A stretch of DNA of 64,000 nt from Myceligenerans salitolerans (GTDB taxonomy: Bacteria > Actinomycetota > Actinomycetes > Actinomycetales > Cellulomonadaceae). The stretch lies in NCBI RefSeq assembly GCF_017349295.1, contig NZ_JAFMPK010000045.1, positions 1-64,000 of the forward strand. Reading direction: 5' to 3'. The stretch's first letter is position 1, and each line of letters opens with the position of its first letter. This document shows, piece after piece, positions 26,112 through 35,751 of this stretch. A program made the translations under genes and the position numbers. The notes under the pieces are model-generated. The model saw only the letters and a list, made by a program, of their open reading frames with translations, did no database searches and was not told where the DNA came from.

Positions 26112-26336
26112 CCACATCACCGCCGTGACCTCGCCGGCGGTCACCGTCACTTCCTGCCCACCCGACAAGAACACGGTGGTCCCGTCCGCGTCGGTTCGGA
26201 TCAGCCGGTTCCCGCCGGCGGTGTACACGTAGTCAGCTTCGCCGGCCAGCACGCCTTCGTCGCCGCCTGCGTCCTCACCACTGGTGGAGACCGCGAAACG
26301 GCTGGACCCACCCGCCTGGGATTCTGTCAGGGACAC
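26112..26336 (-). pseudogene. Rhs core fragment
   Basis: The minus strand encodes ADYVYTAGGNRLIRTDADG and TTVFLSGGQEVTV, an Rhs/YD repeat of a different subtype from the two cores nearby (compare YVYTADGERILRTQDGATT). It is cut at its 5' side at about 26336, just before the cold-shock gene, and runs into unrelated sequence near 26120. It shows that at least one more Rhs gene once lay here. Confidence 0.65.
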
Positions 26337-26374
26337 TGGACAACAGCAATGTCTGCCGAGATGAGGAGTCTTAG

Positions 26375-27310
26375 GTGCCCCAGGGAACTGTCCGATGGTT
26401 CGACGCCGACCGAGGGTTCGGCTTCATCGACCTCGGGAATGAGGCCGAGGACCTGTTCGTGCATGCGTCCGAAATCGTCGGCGACGACGGACCGAAGCTC
26501 CTCCGCGAGGGGCAGGCCGTCGAGTTCGAGGTGGGCGAGGGTGACCGTGGCCCGCAGGCACGCCGCGTCCGTGTCACGGGCGACCGGACCGCCGACGCGC
26601 CCACGGGTGTGCTCGGCACCGTCGCCTGGTACGAGCCGGCCAAGGGATACGGCTTCGTCACGCCCGACGACGGTCGCGTCGAAATCTTCGTGCACAGCTC
26701 GGCCATCGTCACCGGCGGTGTGATCTCGGAGGGGCAGCGGGTGGCGTTCCTCGTCGTCGACGGAGAGAAGGGCCAGCAGGCGGACCACCTGCTACCGCTC
26801 GGGGCGCAGGCCGCCCGGCATGCTGTGCCCGCAGATGGCGCAGACGGCACGGTGTCCTGGTACGACGACACCAAGGGCTTCGGGTTCGTCGCTCCCGACT
26901 CGGGTGGCGAGGACATCTTCGTCCACGTCCGTGCGCTCGGCCCGGGTCTGACCGGGCTCTCCGAGGGTGAACGCGTGACGTATGACGTCGTCGAGGGCGA
27001 CAGAGGGCCGAATGCGCGCAACGTGCAGCTCGTGCGTGGCTCCGGGAGTGCGCGCGCGGCCACAGACCGCGGTCGGTCGCGCCGTCCCACGGCATCGAGC
27101 GGACCTGTGCGCGCGGGTGAGGGCACCGTCGCGCGCTACGACGCGGAGCGCGGTTTCGGCTTCATCACCCCCGATGTCGGGGGCGCGGACCTGTTCGTGC
27201 ACGTGTCGGTCGTGCAGGGCGTCGAGGACCTGCGGGAGGGTGAGCGGGTCCGATTCAAGGTGCGCCAGAGCGACCGGGGGCCGCAGGCCGACCGTGTCGA
27301 ACTGGCGTGA
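26375..27310 (+). CDS. Protein of four tandem cold-shock domains
   Basis: The 311-residue protein consists of four CspA-like OB folds: residues 3-70 ([18 protein letters not shown]), 78-140 ([19 protein letters not shown]), 152-218 ([19 protein letters not shown]) and 243-311 ([19 protein letters not shown]). Each keeps the RNP1-like K/R-G-F/Y-G-F motif and the RNP2-like D/E-x-F-V-H motif ([36 protein letters not shown]). Ordinary Csp proteins have one domain of about 67 residues. The third linker is basic (DRGRSRRPT). The GTG at 26375 has GAGGAG upstream. A role as a multivalent RNA or ssDNA binder or chaperone is inferred. Confidence 0.9.
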   Translation: MPQGTVRWFDADRGFGFIDLGNEAEDLFVHASEIVGDDGPKLLREGQAVEFEVGEGDRGPQARRVRVTGDRTADAPTGVLGTVAWYEPAKGYGFVTPDDGRVEIFVHSSAIVTGGVISEGQRVAFLVVDGEKGQQADHLLPLGAQAARHAVPADGADGTVSWYDDTKGFGFVAPDSGGEDIFVHVRALGPGLTGLSEGERVTYDVVEGDRGPNARNVQLVRGSGSARAATDRGRSRRPTASSGPVRAGEGTVARYDAERGFGFITPDVGGADLFVHVSVVQGVEDLREGERVRFKVRQSDRGPQADRVELA

Positions 27311-27327
27311 GCTGTGATGGGCCTGCC

Positions 27328-27556
27328 GTCGCTCGCCGGACGCAACGAAACAGCACACCTTTCGACGACGGGGCTGGGCTTCGGCATCCAGCGCAGGGGC
27401 TTCGCGAACCGGTAGGAGGCTCTGCGCCTGAACCTATCCTTGCTGCCTGGCGGCGCCCGCGACATACTCGCGGGTCCCTGGACTTCGCGGTCGCTTTGCG
27501 AGCCCGCCGTCTTGCATCCGCTGTGCGGTCCGCCGTCGGGAACCTCGCTACGGGGG
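27328..27556 (+). repeat. Interspersed repeat, copy 1
   Basis: This diverged copy begins cgctcgccggacgcaacgaa and continues through gcgcccgcgacatactcgcg. It aligns over roughly 165 bp with copies at 31773 and 45743 in the same orientation. The last 70 bp match 25549-25613. It fills the gap between the cold-shock gene and the ADP-ribosylglycohydrolase gene. Confidence 0.65.
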
Positions 27557-27712
27557 GCTGGTTCCTGATCGGCTGCGATCACAATGCCGTCATGGCTCAC
27601 CGACCGGCGACGTGCCACGTCCAGAGATCCGTGCTCTCCGGGTTTCGTCACCAGCCCCGTCACCCATGGTCTGCTTGGCCCGCGGCGCCGCACATCTGAG
27701 ACGATTCGGTAC

Positions 27713-28678
27713 GTGTCGCGGCCGCACCCTACGTCTTCTCACCGTGAGCAGCGCGTTTCGCTGTGTCTCGATAGCCTGCACGGTCTGTCTGTCGGTGATG
27801 CCCTAGGCGCGCAGTACTTCGTGCCGGACAACGACCCGGCGCGGTTGCTGCAGGACGGCGTGGCGCCCGAAGGCCCGTGGGAGTGGACCGACGACACGGA
27901 CATGGCCTGCACCGTTGCGGCGGAACTGGTCCAACACGGTGACATCGATCGGGACCGGCTCGCGCTCGACTTCGCGCACAGGTGTGATCCGTACCGCGGC
28001 TACGGCGCCGGCGCAGTTCAGGTGCTCCACCAGATCCGGGACGGCGTCCCCTGGCAGCAGGCGACCGTCGCCGCCTTCCCGACCGGCTCGTACGGCAATG
28101 GCGCAGCCATGCGGATCGCACCGCTCGGCGCCTACTTCGCAGGTGACCTGGACCGCGTCGCCGAACAGGCCATCCGAGCCTCAGAGGTCACTCACGCCCA
28201 CCCCGAGGGCATCGCCGGAGCCGTGGTGACAGCCGTCGCGTCGTCGTACGTCGCGCAGTCGCGCCTGGTCGGCGTCGTACCGACACCTGGCGGCGTCCTC
28301 GACGCGGTCGGCCGCTACCTGCTGCCGGGCGCGACTGCCAAGGGCGTCGCCGAGGCGCTGACTCTCGGCGAGGTCTCCGTGGAGGAAGCCGCGTGGCGGC
28401 TGGGCAACGGGTCACGCGTGTCCGCGCAGGACACCGTGCCGTTCTGCCTCTGGGCGGCCACGACCCGCCTGAACGACTACCCGGCCGCGATCTCCGCCTG
28501 CATCGAAGCCGGCGGCGACGTCGACACGACCGCAGCAATCGTCGGCGGCATCGTGGCCACCTTCACCGGCGTCGGGCAACGCGACAACGTCATCGGCGTT
28601 CCCGAACCATGGCTCTCGCAACGTGAACCCTTGCCTGACTGGATGCCCCCGGCCCGTGGACTCTCGCAGGGTGTCTGA
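27713..28678 (+). CDS. ADP-ribosylglycohydrolase family protein
   Basis: This 321-residue all-helical DraG/ARH-type protein should remove ADP-ribose from protein or nucleic acid. Metal-site motifs are in place: HGLSVGDALGAQYF near the N-terminus, WEWTDDTDMACTVA (T-D-D-T-D), the phosphate loop GSYGNGAAMRIAPLG, and the C-terminal GGDVDTTAAIVGGI (D-x-D-T). The start is the GTG at 27713; a run-on from 27584 lies inside the repeat. The next gene begins 1 bp after its stop, so the two are one unit. In an accessory region it may counter ADP-ribosylating toxins or serve in an ADP-ribosylation-based defence, which is inference. Confidence 0.88.
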   Translation: MSRPHPTSSHREQRVSLCLDSLHGLSVGDALGAQYFVPDNDPARLLQDGVAPEGPWEWTDDTDMACTVAAELVQHGDIDRDRLALDFAHRCDPYRGYGAGAVQVLHQIRDGVPWQQATVAAFPTGSYGNGAAMRIAPLGAYFAGDLDRVAEQAIRASEVTHAHPEGIAGAVVTAVASSYVAQSRLVGVVPTPGGVLDAVGRYLLPGATAKGVAEALTLGEVSVEEAAWRLGNGSRVSAQDTVPFCLWAATTRLNDYPAAISACIEAGGDVDTTAAIVGGIVATFTGVGQRDNVIGVPEPWLSQREPLPDWMPPARGLSQGV

Positions 28679-28679
28679 C

Positions 28680-29246
28680 ATGAGCCACTCCCTAACGTTC
28701 TGGACCCGCCCGAGCACAGGCCTCCGATGGTCGAACCAGCCGGCACCGACCCGCCCGCAGGTTGTCCGCGCCATTGCCACACTCAGCGCCGTGATGGTCG
28801 GCACAGGAGGTGGATCGTTCTACATCTTCTTCTACATCGCGACGCACGACATCGACTGGACCCAGCGGTCAAACGTTACCCTCGCCGGGCTCGGCGGCAT
28901 GCTCGCACTGACGGCAGTCGGGCTCACCTACGCCCTGGTGAATCATCTTTGGCGGCGATCACGCCTTCGGACTGAGCATCGATCACGCCGTAACGCTCCT
29001 CGCAAGGCGGCGCTGTCACTCGACGATCGTGGATTCAAGCACTGGGCGGCACGCCCTACTCGCCCTCTGATTCCCTGGTCGAACATCGACCGCTGGTTCA
29101 TTCAAAACGACACGATCCGGGTCGAGCTCGACCAGACGCGCGGCCGCGCCCAGTCGGTCGTCATTCCCCTCTCCGAAATCGACGCTCCCCGCAGCAAGGT
29201 CATCGCGGCGTTCGAACGGTTCTGCGAGTCTCCGCCGCAACGGTGA
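28680..29246 (+). CDS. Membrane protein, two TM segments, with a PH-like tail
   Basis: The 188-residue protein begins at an ATG 1 bp after the glycohydrolase stop. It has two hydrophobic segments (GGGSFYIFFYIATHD region and LGGMLALTAVGLTYALVN), then a basic stretch (RRSRLRTEHRSRRN) and a soluble part (LSLDDRGFKHWA, IPWSNIDRWFI, VVIPLSEID) with the strand pattern of a small PH-like domain. Partner of the ADP-ribosylglycohydrolase by position only. Function unknown. Confidence 0.6.
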   Translation: MSHSLTFWTRPSTGLRWSNQPAPTRPQVVRAIATLSAVMVGTGGGSFYIFFYIATHDIDWTQRSNVTLAGLGGMLALTAVGLTYALVNHLWRRSRLRTEHRSRRNAPRKAALSLDDRGFKHWAARPTRPLIPWSNIDRWFIQNDTIRVELDQTRGRAQSVVIPLSEIDAPRSKVIAAFERFCESPPQR

Positions 29247-29802
29247 ACACCCGCGCCGTCCTGACGAGGGCAGACTGTGGGGCAAACCCGACGCGGCGGC
29301 GGGCGGGCCGCCCGCCCCTCGCCCGTCACCGCGCCACCCGAGTCTGGCCAGACACCAGCACCGTCGGCCCGGCACGCGCCGCGGCGTCGACGAACGTCGC
29401 ATCCGGGGCCGGTCCATCTATCGGCACTGGATGGAAACTCGCGTGCCGGGACTAACCTCGACTGCTGGACACCACGCTCACCCTTGCCGTCTGACTACGC
29501 CCGCGACATCCTCGGCCTTCCAGAAGTGACCGATCGCGCCGGCTCAGGTGGCTGGCCGCAGTCTCCGGCTGTGTGGCGGCTTCTTGCGCGGGCGGTGCCG
29601 ATGGGGGGTCTCCTTCTCCGAGCGGCGGCTGGCTACAGGTCGGCGATCACACCTAGCTGTTCACCATCGCGACGAGCGCCTCCTACACCCGGTCTCTGGG
29701 ACCCTGGCGACCGATGAGCAGGAGGACCACGGTGGAGTGCAACGCACAACCTCGACTGCTGGACACCGCGCTCGCCGTACGCAACGGGCACACCTCCCGA
29801 GG
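29247..29802. other. No gene; two partial repeat copies
   Basis: ctgctggacaccacgctcac at about 29461 and ctgctggacaccgcgctcgc at about 29758 repeat the extended left flank of the repeat at 31773. The second continues gtacgcaacgggcacacct like the other copies and then diverges about 70 bp in. No reading between them has a plausible start and coding character. Confidence 0.5.
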
Positions 29803-30420
29803 CTACTTCCAGAACATCAGCGAGAACAGGATCCGATGCGGATGGCGTCTGCTGCTCGTGGTCACGGCGGCCCCAGGCGTACGAGAGTCGTCAGTCGCAT
29901 CAAGGCTTCCGACTGGCACGCCACCAGGGAGACCCAAGAGCCGTCGTGCCTGGACGATCAAGGCCTCCCGCGCGTGCTTCTGCCTCAACCGCAGCGTCGC
30001 CCAATCCGACGGATCGGGCGCCGGTCCCGATCCGAGCACCGCATCCGCAATCGCGTCGTCCGCGAGATGAAGCGTCTCGGCAGCACGCACGACAGGGTCG
30101 TTGGCGAGGAGCCGGAGCTTTGTCAGCGCATCGTTCTGCTCGCGGTGTGCTGCCGTTGATCGCGCCCTGAATCGATCGAGGTCGCCTTCAAACCCGGACG
30201 CTTGCCGTGCTTCGTAGGCCGATCTGCTCGGACGAGCGAAGCTCGCGTCGAGGAACTGCGTCAACGCATCGAGCACCGAATCGCGCAACCACTGACGCGT
30301 CTCCCTTCGCCCTGTCAAATAGAGGGTGATCCCGGACAGCGCTGCCGCTACGAGGGCCGTCGTCGCGCCAGCAATCGTGAAGATGAAGTCCCAGGCGATC
30401 GGTCCAGCCGATTGAGTCAT
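29803..30420 (-). CDS. Single-TM protein of unknown function
   Basis: The 205-residue reading starts at the ATG at 30420 (MTQSAGPIAWDFIF). It has one N-terminal membrane segment (FTIAGATTALVAAALSGITLYL) and a helical, Arg-rich cytoplasmic part (RRETRQWLRDSVLDALTQFL; DALTKLRLLANDPVV), a layout common among membrane-anchored accessory proteins. Its last 20 residues run into the partial repeat copy at 29758, so the original C-terminus may have been replaced. Family not recognised. Confidence 0.55.
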   Translation of the reverse strand: MTQSAGPIAWDFIFTIAGATTALVAAALSGITLYLTGRRETRQWLRDSVLDALTQFLDASFARPSRSAYEARQASGFEGDLDRFRARSTAAHREQNDALTKLRLLANDPVVRAAETLHLADDAIADAVLGSGPAPDPSDWATLRLRQKHAREALIVQARRLLGLPGGVPVGSLDATDDSRTPGAAVTTSSRRHPHRILFSLMFWK

Positions 30421-30632
30421 GGCCGAAGCCTGCTCGCGGGGCGGTGGCACGTCACGTCTGACACGCAACAATCGTCGCCCTCCACCAAGATCGGCGACCG
30501 TCAACTCTGGCGCTGGAACGCTGCTCGGCTCTGCGATCGTCGACGAGATCCAGAAGATCCCTGACCTGCTGTCGATCTGAACGCCATGCCTCCAGCTGAG
30601 CCGCCTCGACGCCGTCATCGCCGCGCTGATCC

Positions 30633-31361
30633 CTAGTAGGCGATGAACTCGAGACTCAGGACGGCGCCCGTAGCTCTGTCTCGCACCGTAACGGTGTACT
30701 CGCCGGGGTGGTGGATCCCGTCGTGTCCGGGATAGCCGAACCATTCGAACTCCACGGCCATGTAGCCAACGGCATCGGTCCGCTCGCCATCGGATGCGAG
30801 CAGGTTGCAGTTATCGCTGGGCTCGATTTCCGGGCATCCGCCACCCCACTCCGACGCAGGGTCGGCGATTTCTACATCGACGTAGGTATCCGGCGTTGCA
30901 TCCGCGACCTCGATGAGAATGGTGCGGGGATCTGATGCGGGAAAGTCTGGCGGCGAGAGGCTGAGCCCCATGTTCGGTACCGCATCCTGGTCGCGCGACG
31001 GTGCGCGGGCTGTCTCGGAGAGTGCATCTTCGAGTTCCGAAGTCTGGGGTTCGTCGACCGCGTCGTTCCCGGTTGCAGGCGTGACCACATCTTCTGTCGC
31101 CTCCGGTTCGGGCTCGTCTCGCCGCTCAGGCGCGTCCGGCGCGACTGATGACTGGGGTGGAATGGGAGAGGCTGGCGCGTTCGTAGGCGACTCGGCAGCT
31201 GGCTGCCGTGTTGCCCTGTTCATCAGCCCCGGCATGTCCTTGCCACTGAAGAACGAGACAAGGCCAGCAGCATCTGCAAGGACTCCGAGGACGCCGAGGA
31301 TGACCGCGGTCAACGTGGTACGCGTGACGACTGTTCTCGAAGTCGGTCCGCTACTGCTCAC
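30633..31361 (-). CDS. Membrane-anchored protein with a disordered linker and a beta-rich extracellular domain
   Basis: The 242-residue protein has one N-terminal TM segment (LTAVILGVLGVLADAAGLVSFF). About 95 residues rich in Pro, Glu, Ala and Ser follow, then a C-terminal domain from about residue 145 (ILIEVADATPDTYVDVEI, GGCPEIEPSDNCNL with two Cys, YTVTVRDRATGAVLSLEFI) with an immunoglobulin-like strand pattern. It is probably displayed outside the membrane. The start is a GTG at 31361. No family recognised. Confidence 0.6.
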   Translation of the reverse strand: MSSSGPTSRTVVTRTTLTAVILGVLGVLADAAGLVSFFSGKDMPGLMNRATRQPAAESPTNAPASPIPPQSSVAPDAPERRDEPEPEATEDVVTPATGNDAVDEPQTSELEDALSETARAPSRDQDAVPNMGLSLSPPDFPASDPRTILIEVADATPDTYVDVEIADPASEWGGGCPEIEPSDNCNLLASDGERTDAVGYMAVEFEWFGYPGHDGIHHPGEYTVTVRDRATGAVLSLEFIAY

Positions 31362-31772
31362 GTGGCAACTCCGTCTCGGGGATAAGTTGGCAGACCCACA
31401 TCATCATCGCGGGCAGGTTAGCCAGCCAACGGCACGCCATAGCGGCGAGGTCCGTCACAATTTGAGCATGGCCAGCATCTACTTCGCCACGAAATGACGA
31501 TATAACACGTCACACCGCTCGCGCCGTCGTGCACGCCGACGACGCCGCATGGGCTCGTCTAGCACCTGGCGTGCTACGGCGCGACGGTGACTCCGACCCT
31601 TGGAGCGCAACAGAATCGCTGAGGCGACCTGCCCGCACCAGATGTTCCCGGCCACGCGTGCCCGACTCGCCACGGCGACGCTGGACGGCCTGGCTTCACT
31701 GGTAGCGGCGACCTCACGTAGACCGGCGCGGATGCGGTTGTTGGCGCTATTGATCACTGCTGGACACCGCGC
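31362..31772. other. No confident gene
   Basis: A reverse-strand reading across 31480-31760 looks partly coding (NNRIRAGLREVAATSEARPS), but it enters the repeat at 31773 and lacks a start. An A/T-rich patch (acgatataacac) lies at 31497-31508. The last 16 bp (ctgctggacaccgcgc) belong to the extended repeat. Confidence 0.35.
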
Positions 31773-32047
31773 TCGCCGGACGCAACGGAAGAGCACACCT
31801 CCTGAGGAGGGGTACTGGACTTCAAGCAACCAGCCCTCGGGCATTCCAAACCGTGAGGTAGCTCTGCGCCGGAGCCTACCCTTGCCGACTGACGGCACCC
31901 CCGACATAGTCGCGGACCCTGGTGCGCCCCCACGAGGCCGGTTGCTTCGTCAGCCTCGCACGTCACCGTCCGCCTCCCCGAGGTTGAGCCGGATTTCATC
32001 CACATTGGGCGTGCCCCGAATGTCGGGTTGGAGGATGCTTGGATTCG
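31773..32047 (+). repeat. Left copy of a 275-bp direct repeat that appears perfect
   Basis: Positions 31773-32047 read the same as 41728-42002 throughout (offset 9955), with the sequences diverging abruptly at both ends. It contains cacctcctgaggaggggt, a palindrome CCTCCT-G-AGGAGG, and the core shared with the diverged copies at 27328 and 45743. Its extended left flank ctgctggacaccgcgc also occurs near 29758. With the right copy it brackets 9.68 kb holding genes from the PIN protein to the DUF3883 fragment. Confidence 0.9.
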
Positions 32048-32229
32048 TCTTCGGCCAAGTCAGGCGCTGCTGCCTCCGGCCACCTGTCATCCGGTGAACC
32101 TTCTGGTGACGCAGCAAGCAAGGAGTCGACTCTTCCCCTGTGGACAGAGGTGACCCAGGTCAGGGCGGAAGCGGACTCGTCCGTTCTCGCGACAGCTAGA
32201 TGTGATTCGCCCGACGTATCAGAGGCCCT

Positions 32230-33330
32230 TCAAAATTCTTCAGCCTCATCGACTGTGAGCACCACATCGTCCAGATCATTCAGATCGGATTCAGCGAACT
32301 CCGCGCTCAACGTAAAGCGGACGCGATGTGAATCGCTCGCGTGAAAGACGTGGCTGTTCCAGTCTTCCAGCAGGGTTACGTCGTCGTCAGAGACCAAGTA
32401 GTCCGATTTGTCAATGAAACCCTCCAGGCTGACGTTGCAGACGACAACGACTCGGATCGTCAACTCGCCGTCGCCTGAGCGGAAGATCTCGGACTCGATC
32501 GAACTGTTGTCGGGGAGGATCTCTTCGAACGCCGGCGAATCAAGTGCAGAGCTGATTGGAACGTCGTAGAAGCCGTCGCCCGCGTACGCGCCGAGCGCCT
32601 GCTCGACATCAACGCCGTGCAGATCCTTTATCGCAGCATCGACCAGGCCCTCGATTCGCTTGCGGGTGAATGCCTTCTGAAGCACACGGAGTTGCTCGAC
32701 TTGCGGTTTGATCGACGCATGCGCATTCAGGGCATGTAGCGATGTGACAATGTCGAAGACCTGGTCTGCATGCAGATCCTGGCGCAGGTTAGGATGCAGT
32801 TCGCGATTCTTCGGTGAGCAGAAGTCGGTGTGATTGCTCGTCACGAACACAACCGGAATGCTCGGATCGCTGAGCTCATTGCAGAGCCCTCGAATCGTCT
32901 CCCAGATCAGCGCGTCGCGGAACCCCTTTCCCTCTCGATCGAAGGGCTTGCGGACATCGAGGTCTCTAGCCATGAGGTCGGCTACTGCAACATCTGGGAC
33001 GCCCGGAATCTCGACACGTCTCGCGATGAGAAGCTGGCGAGCGAAGTCGTAGAAGACGGCGCGGCGATGCGATGGCACGGTCAGTTCGCACTCGGCTGCG
33101 CCAATTTCTATCAGCGCGTCGTTGATGCGCTTGAGTGCGCTATCCATGTCCGCGATGCCCTCACTCAGGCGTTCGGCCCACTGACGCGAAAGCTCGTGAA
33201 GGACCACGTCAGGGATGATGAGCCGGAGATGACCGCCCCTGGATAGCTCGAGGAGTATCTTGCTATCTGCGCGAGTGAAGGGCTTGCGGCCGTGCAACGC
33301 GTTTGTATCGAGGATCACGACCGGTGTCAT
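32230..33330 (-). CDS. PIN-domain protein, DUF4935 type
   Basis: The N-terminal PIN-like nuclease domain of this 366-residue protein starts VVILDTNALHG (Asp8 of the acidic site), continues IPDVVLHELSRQ (Glu46) and has KGFRDALIWETI and VVFVTSNHTDFC, typical of DUF4935. The C-terminal half (from about residue 200) is acidic, predicted beta-rich, and ends DDVVLTVDEAEEF. PIN domains are Mg-dependent RNases. DUF4935 proteins are usually single genes without a partner antitoxin. The ATG at 33330 was chosen; the longer reading adds low-quality sequence. It is the first gene inside the left direct repeat. Confidence 0.8.
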   Translation of the reverse strand: MTPVVILDTNALHGRKPFTRADSKILLELSRGGHLRLIIPDVVLHELSRQWAERLSEGIADMDSALKRINDALIEIGAAECELTVPSHRRAVFYDFARQLLIARRVEIPGVPDVAVADLMARDLDVRKPFDREGKGFRDALIWETIRGLCNELSDPSIPVVFVTSNHTDFCSPKNRELHPNLRQDLHADQVFDIVTSLHALNAHASIKPQVEQLRVLQKAFTRKRIEGLVDAAIKDLHGVDVEQALGAYAGDGFYDVPISSALDSPAFEEILPDNSSIESEIFRSGDGELTIRVVVVCNVSLEGFIDKSDYLVSDDDVTLLEDWNSHVFHASDSHRVRFTLSAEFAESDLNDLDDVVLTVDEAEEF

Positions 33331-34080
33331 GACGGCCAGCATAGGAGACCAAGCCATCCGCATCACCCAGATGCCGATGTCTGGCCAGCACCCTGCCAGC
33401 GGACCGCGACCTCGCCGGTGGACGGCCCCTGCACCGCTGGCAAGACCGATCCGGCACCGAGCACGAACGGCGGCAGGTCCGCCCACACGTCCCGCGCACG
33501 CGCGGCGCCCCGCGCACCCAGTGGGGACCGATCCGAACAACTGCGCCGGCCGATCACCACCCCTCGGACCTTGGAATGCTAGCGTCCGCGCAGCTCCAAT
33601 CCGGGACCAGATAGTGAAGACCACCCATGCATGCGGCAGGCCCTACCGCCGTTCCTCATCTCCCCGTTCCCAACCGATTCACCCACCTGCGACCGCTCGA
33701 GACCCTGACAAATCGCCCTGGGCCGCGAGATCGCCATACTCGCCCCCAACCCGCGTATCCCGACGTCAGGAGCCCGGTCGGGACCAGCATCCGCCAGATA
33801 CTCTTCCGGGTTGTCTCTTGGATCTCGGATCTGACCTGGCCATTCACCGAACAGACCGAGGACGACTCCTCCCGGTCGGTCGGGTGGGCGCGGTCGCCCA
33901 CGGGATCGGGCACACGGGCGGCGACGATCGCGACGTGGTCGTTCTGGCTGTCGGCCAGCCGTGTCCTTCCCCTGGATCGCCACCATGCCGGCAGCACCTC
34001 GAGCCCCGGCATCGGTAGATCACTGACGCCCTTACTGCCCTACGGCGGCCCGAGTCCGGCCGCCGATAGAGTGAGGCGCC
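33331..34080. other. No confident gene
   Basis: Several long readings overlap here on both strands, as expected of GC-rich noncoding DNA. None has a consistent start or domain. A minus-strand stretch about 33700-33900 (LFGEWPGQIRDPRDNPEEYL) reads like coding DNA and may be a remnant. Confidence 0.35.
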
Positions 34081-34623
34081 ATGCAGATGCCCGACTTCAT
34101 GTCATGGGAGTGGCTTTCCGATCCCGGCGGAGTCATCGCCGCCTTGATCGCGGCCGCCGCGATTGCCCTACTCGCGATAGGCCGCAAGAAGATGACCGCG
34201 GCCGTAGGGGCCCTTCGGAACCGTCACGCTGAACGGATGCGAGACAAGTATGCGACGCCGTGCGAGCGCGCCCACGTCGATGACCTTCCCCGGTTCGTGC
34301 ACCCGGCAAGGTTCGAGGTACAGGGCCACGTGGACCCCACGACGAACGCGACTGGATGCGTTCTGGTCAACGTGGGCAAGGGCGACGCCCTCGGCGTCAC
34401 CGCAGAATCGGATCCGCTAGGAAACGTCGAACTCCGAGGCGCAGCGTCGTGGGACATGATCAAGAGCGGGGCGGCGGAGCCGATCCAACTCACGTGCGAC
34501 ATGTCCGACCTGCTCTTTCCCCAGTCGATCCGGGTCGCATGGCGGGAGGCGGCCGGTGACGTGCACATCGAGGACGCACCGCTGGTCGACGGCGCCGACA
34601 TTGGCGTCGTAACGCGCTACTAG
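34081..34623 (+). CDS. Membrane-anchored protein of unknown function
   Basis: The 180-residue product has one N-terminal TM helix (GVIAALIAAAAIALLAIG), a basic segment (RKKMTAAVGALRNRHAERM) and a predicted beta-rich domain of about 110 residues (GCVLVNVGKGDALGVTAE; IRVAWREAAGDVHIEDAPL). A similar N-terminal membrane anchor with a cytoplasmic domain is seen in three neighbours (28680, 29803, 34732). Family unknown. Confidence 0.6.
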   Translation: MQMPDFMSWEWLSDPGGVIAALIAAAAIALLAIGRKKMTAAVGALRNRHAERMRDKYATPCERAHVDDLPRFVHPARFEVQGHVDPTTNATGCVLVNVGKGDALGVTAESDPLGNVELRGAASWDMIKSGAAEPIQLTCDMSDLLFPQSIRVAWREAAGDVHIEDAPLVDGADIGVVTRY

Positions 34624-34731
34624 CGAGCTTCCGAACGATCACAGTAGCCTCGGCCGCTGACCAACAGATCCTCTCGGGCGGAGGCCATCGTGGACCCACC
34701 CGCGAGGACCGGCATGTTGGCTTGTGGGCGT

Positions 34732-35751
34732 TCAGGACAACGGCGCACCATCCCGGAAGGACCCGTCACGCTGGCTCGGTGTCAGCGGGAAGAGCTCGGC
34801 GGCGACCCAGTGGGCCATGTCGTATGAGTCGTAGTCGAGCCAGCGCTTCTGCTTGACCTGCACGTCCATCTGAACCCGATCCTTGCGATCATGAGTGACG
34901 GTATACAGGGGTTCGAGAGAAACAATCGCAAAGTTCGTCAGCGCCCATTGCGGGGGGAACAACTCGATGATGGGCCTCGCGGAGGCGTGCCTGACGGCCG
35001 TCGTGAGCGTCTCAGAGAGCCTTGTGAACACAAACACGACGTCAATCGGCTCCCGCTCGCCTTGGCCGTCGAGCACATCCGCGACCTGTTGGAACGTCAT
35101 AGCGGCCGGCTTTTCCTCCCACCGCCACTCTTCGAGAATCTCGCCATCGATCGCTTCCAGCCGAATCTCCACGCCACCGGCCGTATCCGGTATCCCGAAT
35201 GAGATCCGAAGATCGGCGTCATCTGAGACCGGAACCCGAACGGGCCGATCCGAAGTGAGCTTCCGCTCAGCAGCTCTGTGCAGGGCTGTCCGCACAGAGT
35301 CTGAGGTCGGGACCGCGTGCCCAAGTTCTGTGAACAAGTCAGCATCGGCGCGCGCCTGACCAGTCGCTGCTTCCGCCACGACCGCGCTCAGATCCGCCAG
35401 GGAGGTCACGCGGGCGTCGAGGCCGTCGAATTGCTGTTTCAGGTCTCGGATCGAAGCCTGCGAGTCATCCCGCATGCGGTCCACAGCATCGGCCGTCCGT
35501 GCCTCGGCCGCATCGGCCTCCCGTCGAAGTCGCGCGGCGATCCATTCCAGCGGCACAACGAGCAAGACCGCGGCACCGAGATTGACCAGCAGGTTCTCCA
35601 GCCACGGCCACCAGTCGGGCACCCGCTCTCGCCACAGCAGCGCGTCGCCCCAGAACGATCCCGCCAGAAGAAGAACCGCAACGATCACGGCAACCACAAC
35701 CGTCAACCACACGCGGTGCTTGCGCCCACGACCCGCTCCGGATTCCGTCAC
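34732..35751 (-). CDS. Two-TM protein with coiled coil and unknown C-terminal domain
   Basis: The 339-residue protein starts at GTG 35751. It has two TM helices (LTVVVAVIVAVLLLAGSFWG and LENLLVNLGAAVLLVVPLEW), then a coiled coil (RLRREADAAEARTADAVDRM ... LKQQFDGLDARVTSLADL). The C-terminal domain of about 190 residues carries FGIPDTAGGVEIRLEAID, ERRPI-like EREPIDVVFVFTRLSETL and LFPPQWALTNFAIVSLEPL. The build resembles a membrane-tethered sensor or effector. I do not recognise the domain. Confidence 0.6.
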   Translation of the reverse strand: MTESGAGRGRKHRVWLTVVVAVIVAVLLLAGSFWGDALLWRERVPDWWPWLENLLVNLGAAVLLVVPLEWIAARLRREADAAEARTADAVDRMRDDSQASIRDLKQQFDGLDARVTSLADLSAVVAEAATGQARADADLFTELGHAVPTSDSVRTALHRAAERKLTSDRPVRVPVSDDADLRISFGIPDTAGGVEIRLEAIDGEILEEWRWEEKPAAMTFQQVADVLDGQGEREPIDVVFVFTRLSETLTTAVRHASARPIIELFPPQWALTNFAIVSLEPLYTVTHDRKDRVQMDVQVKQKRWLDYDSYDMAHWVAAELFPLTPSQRDGSFRDGAPLS

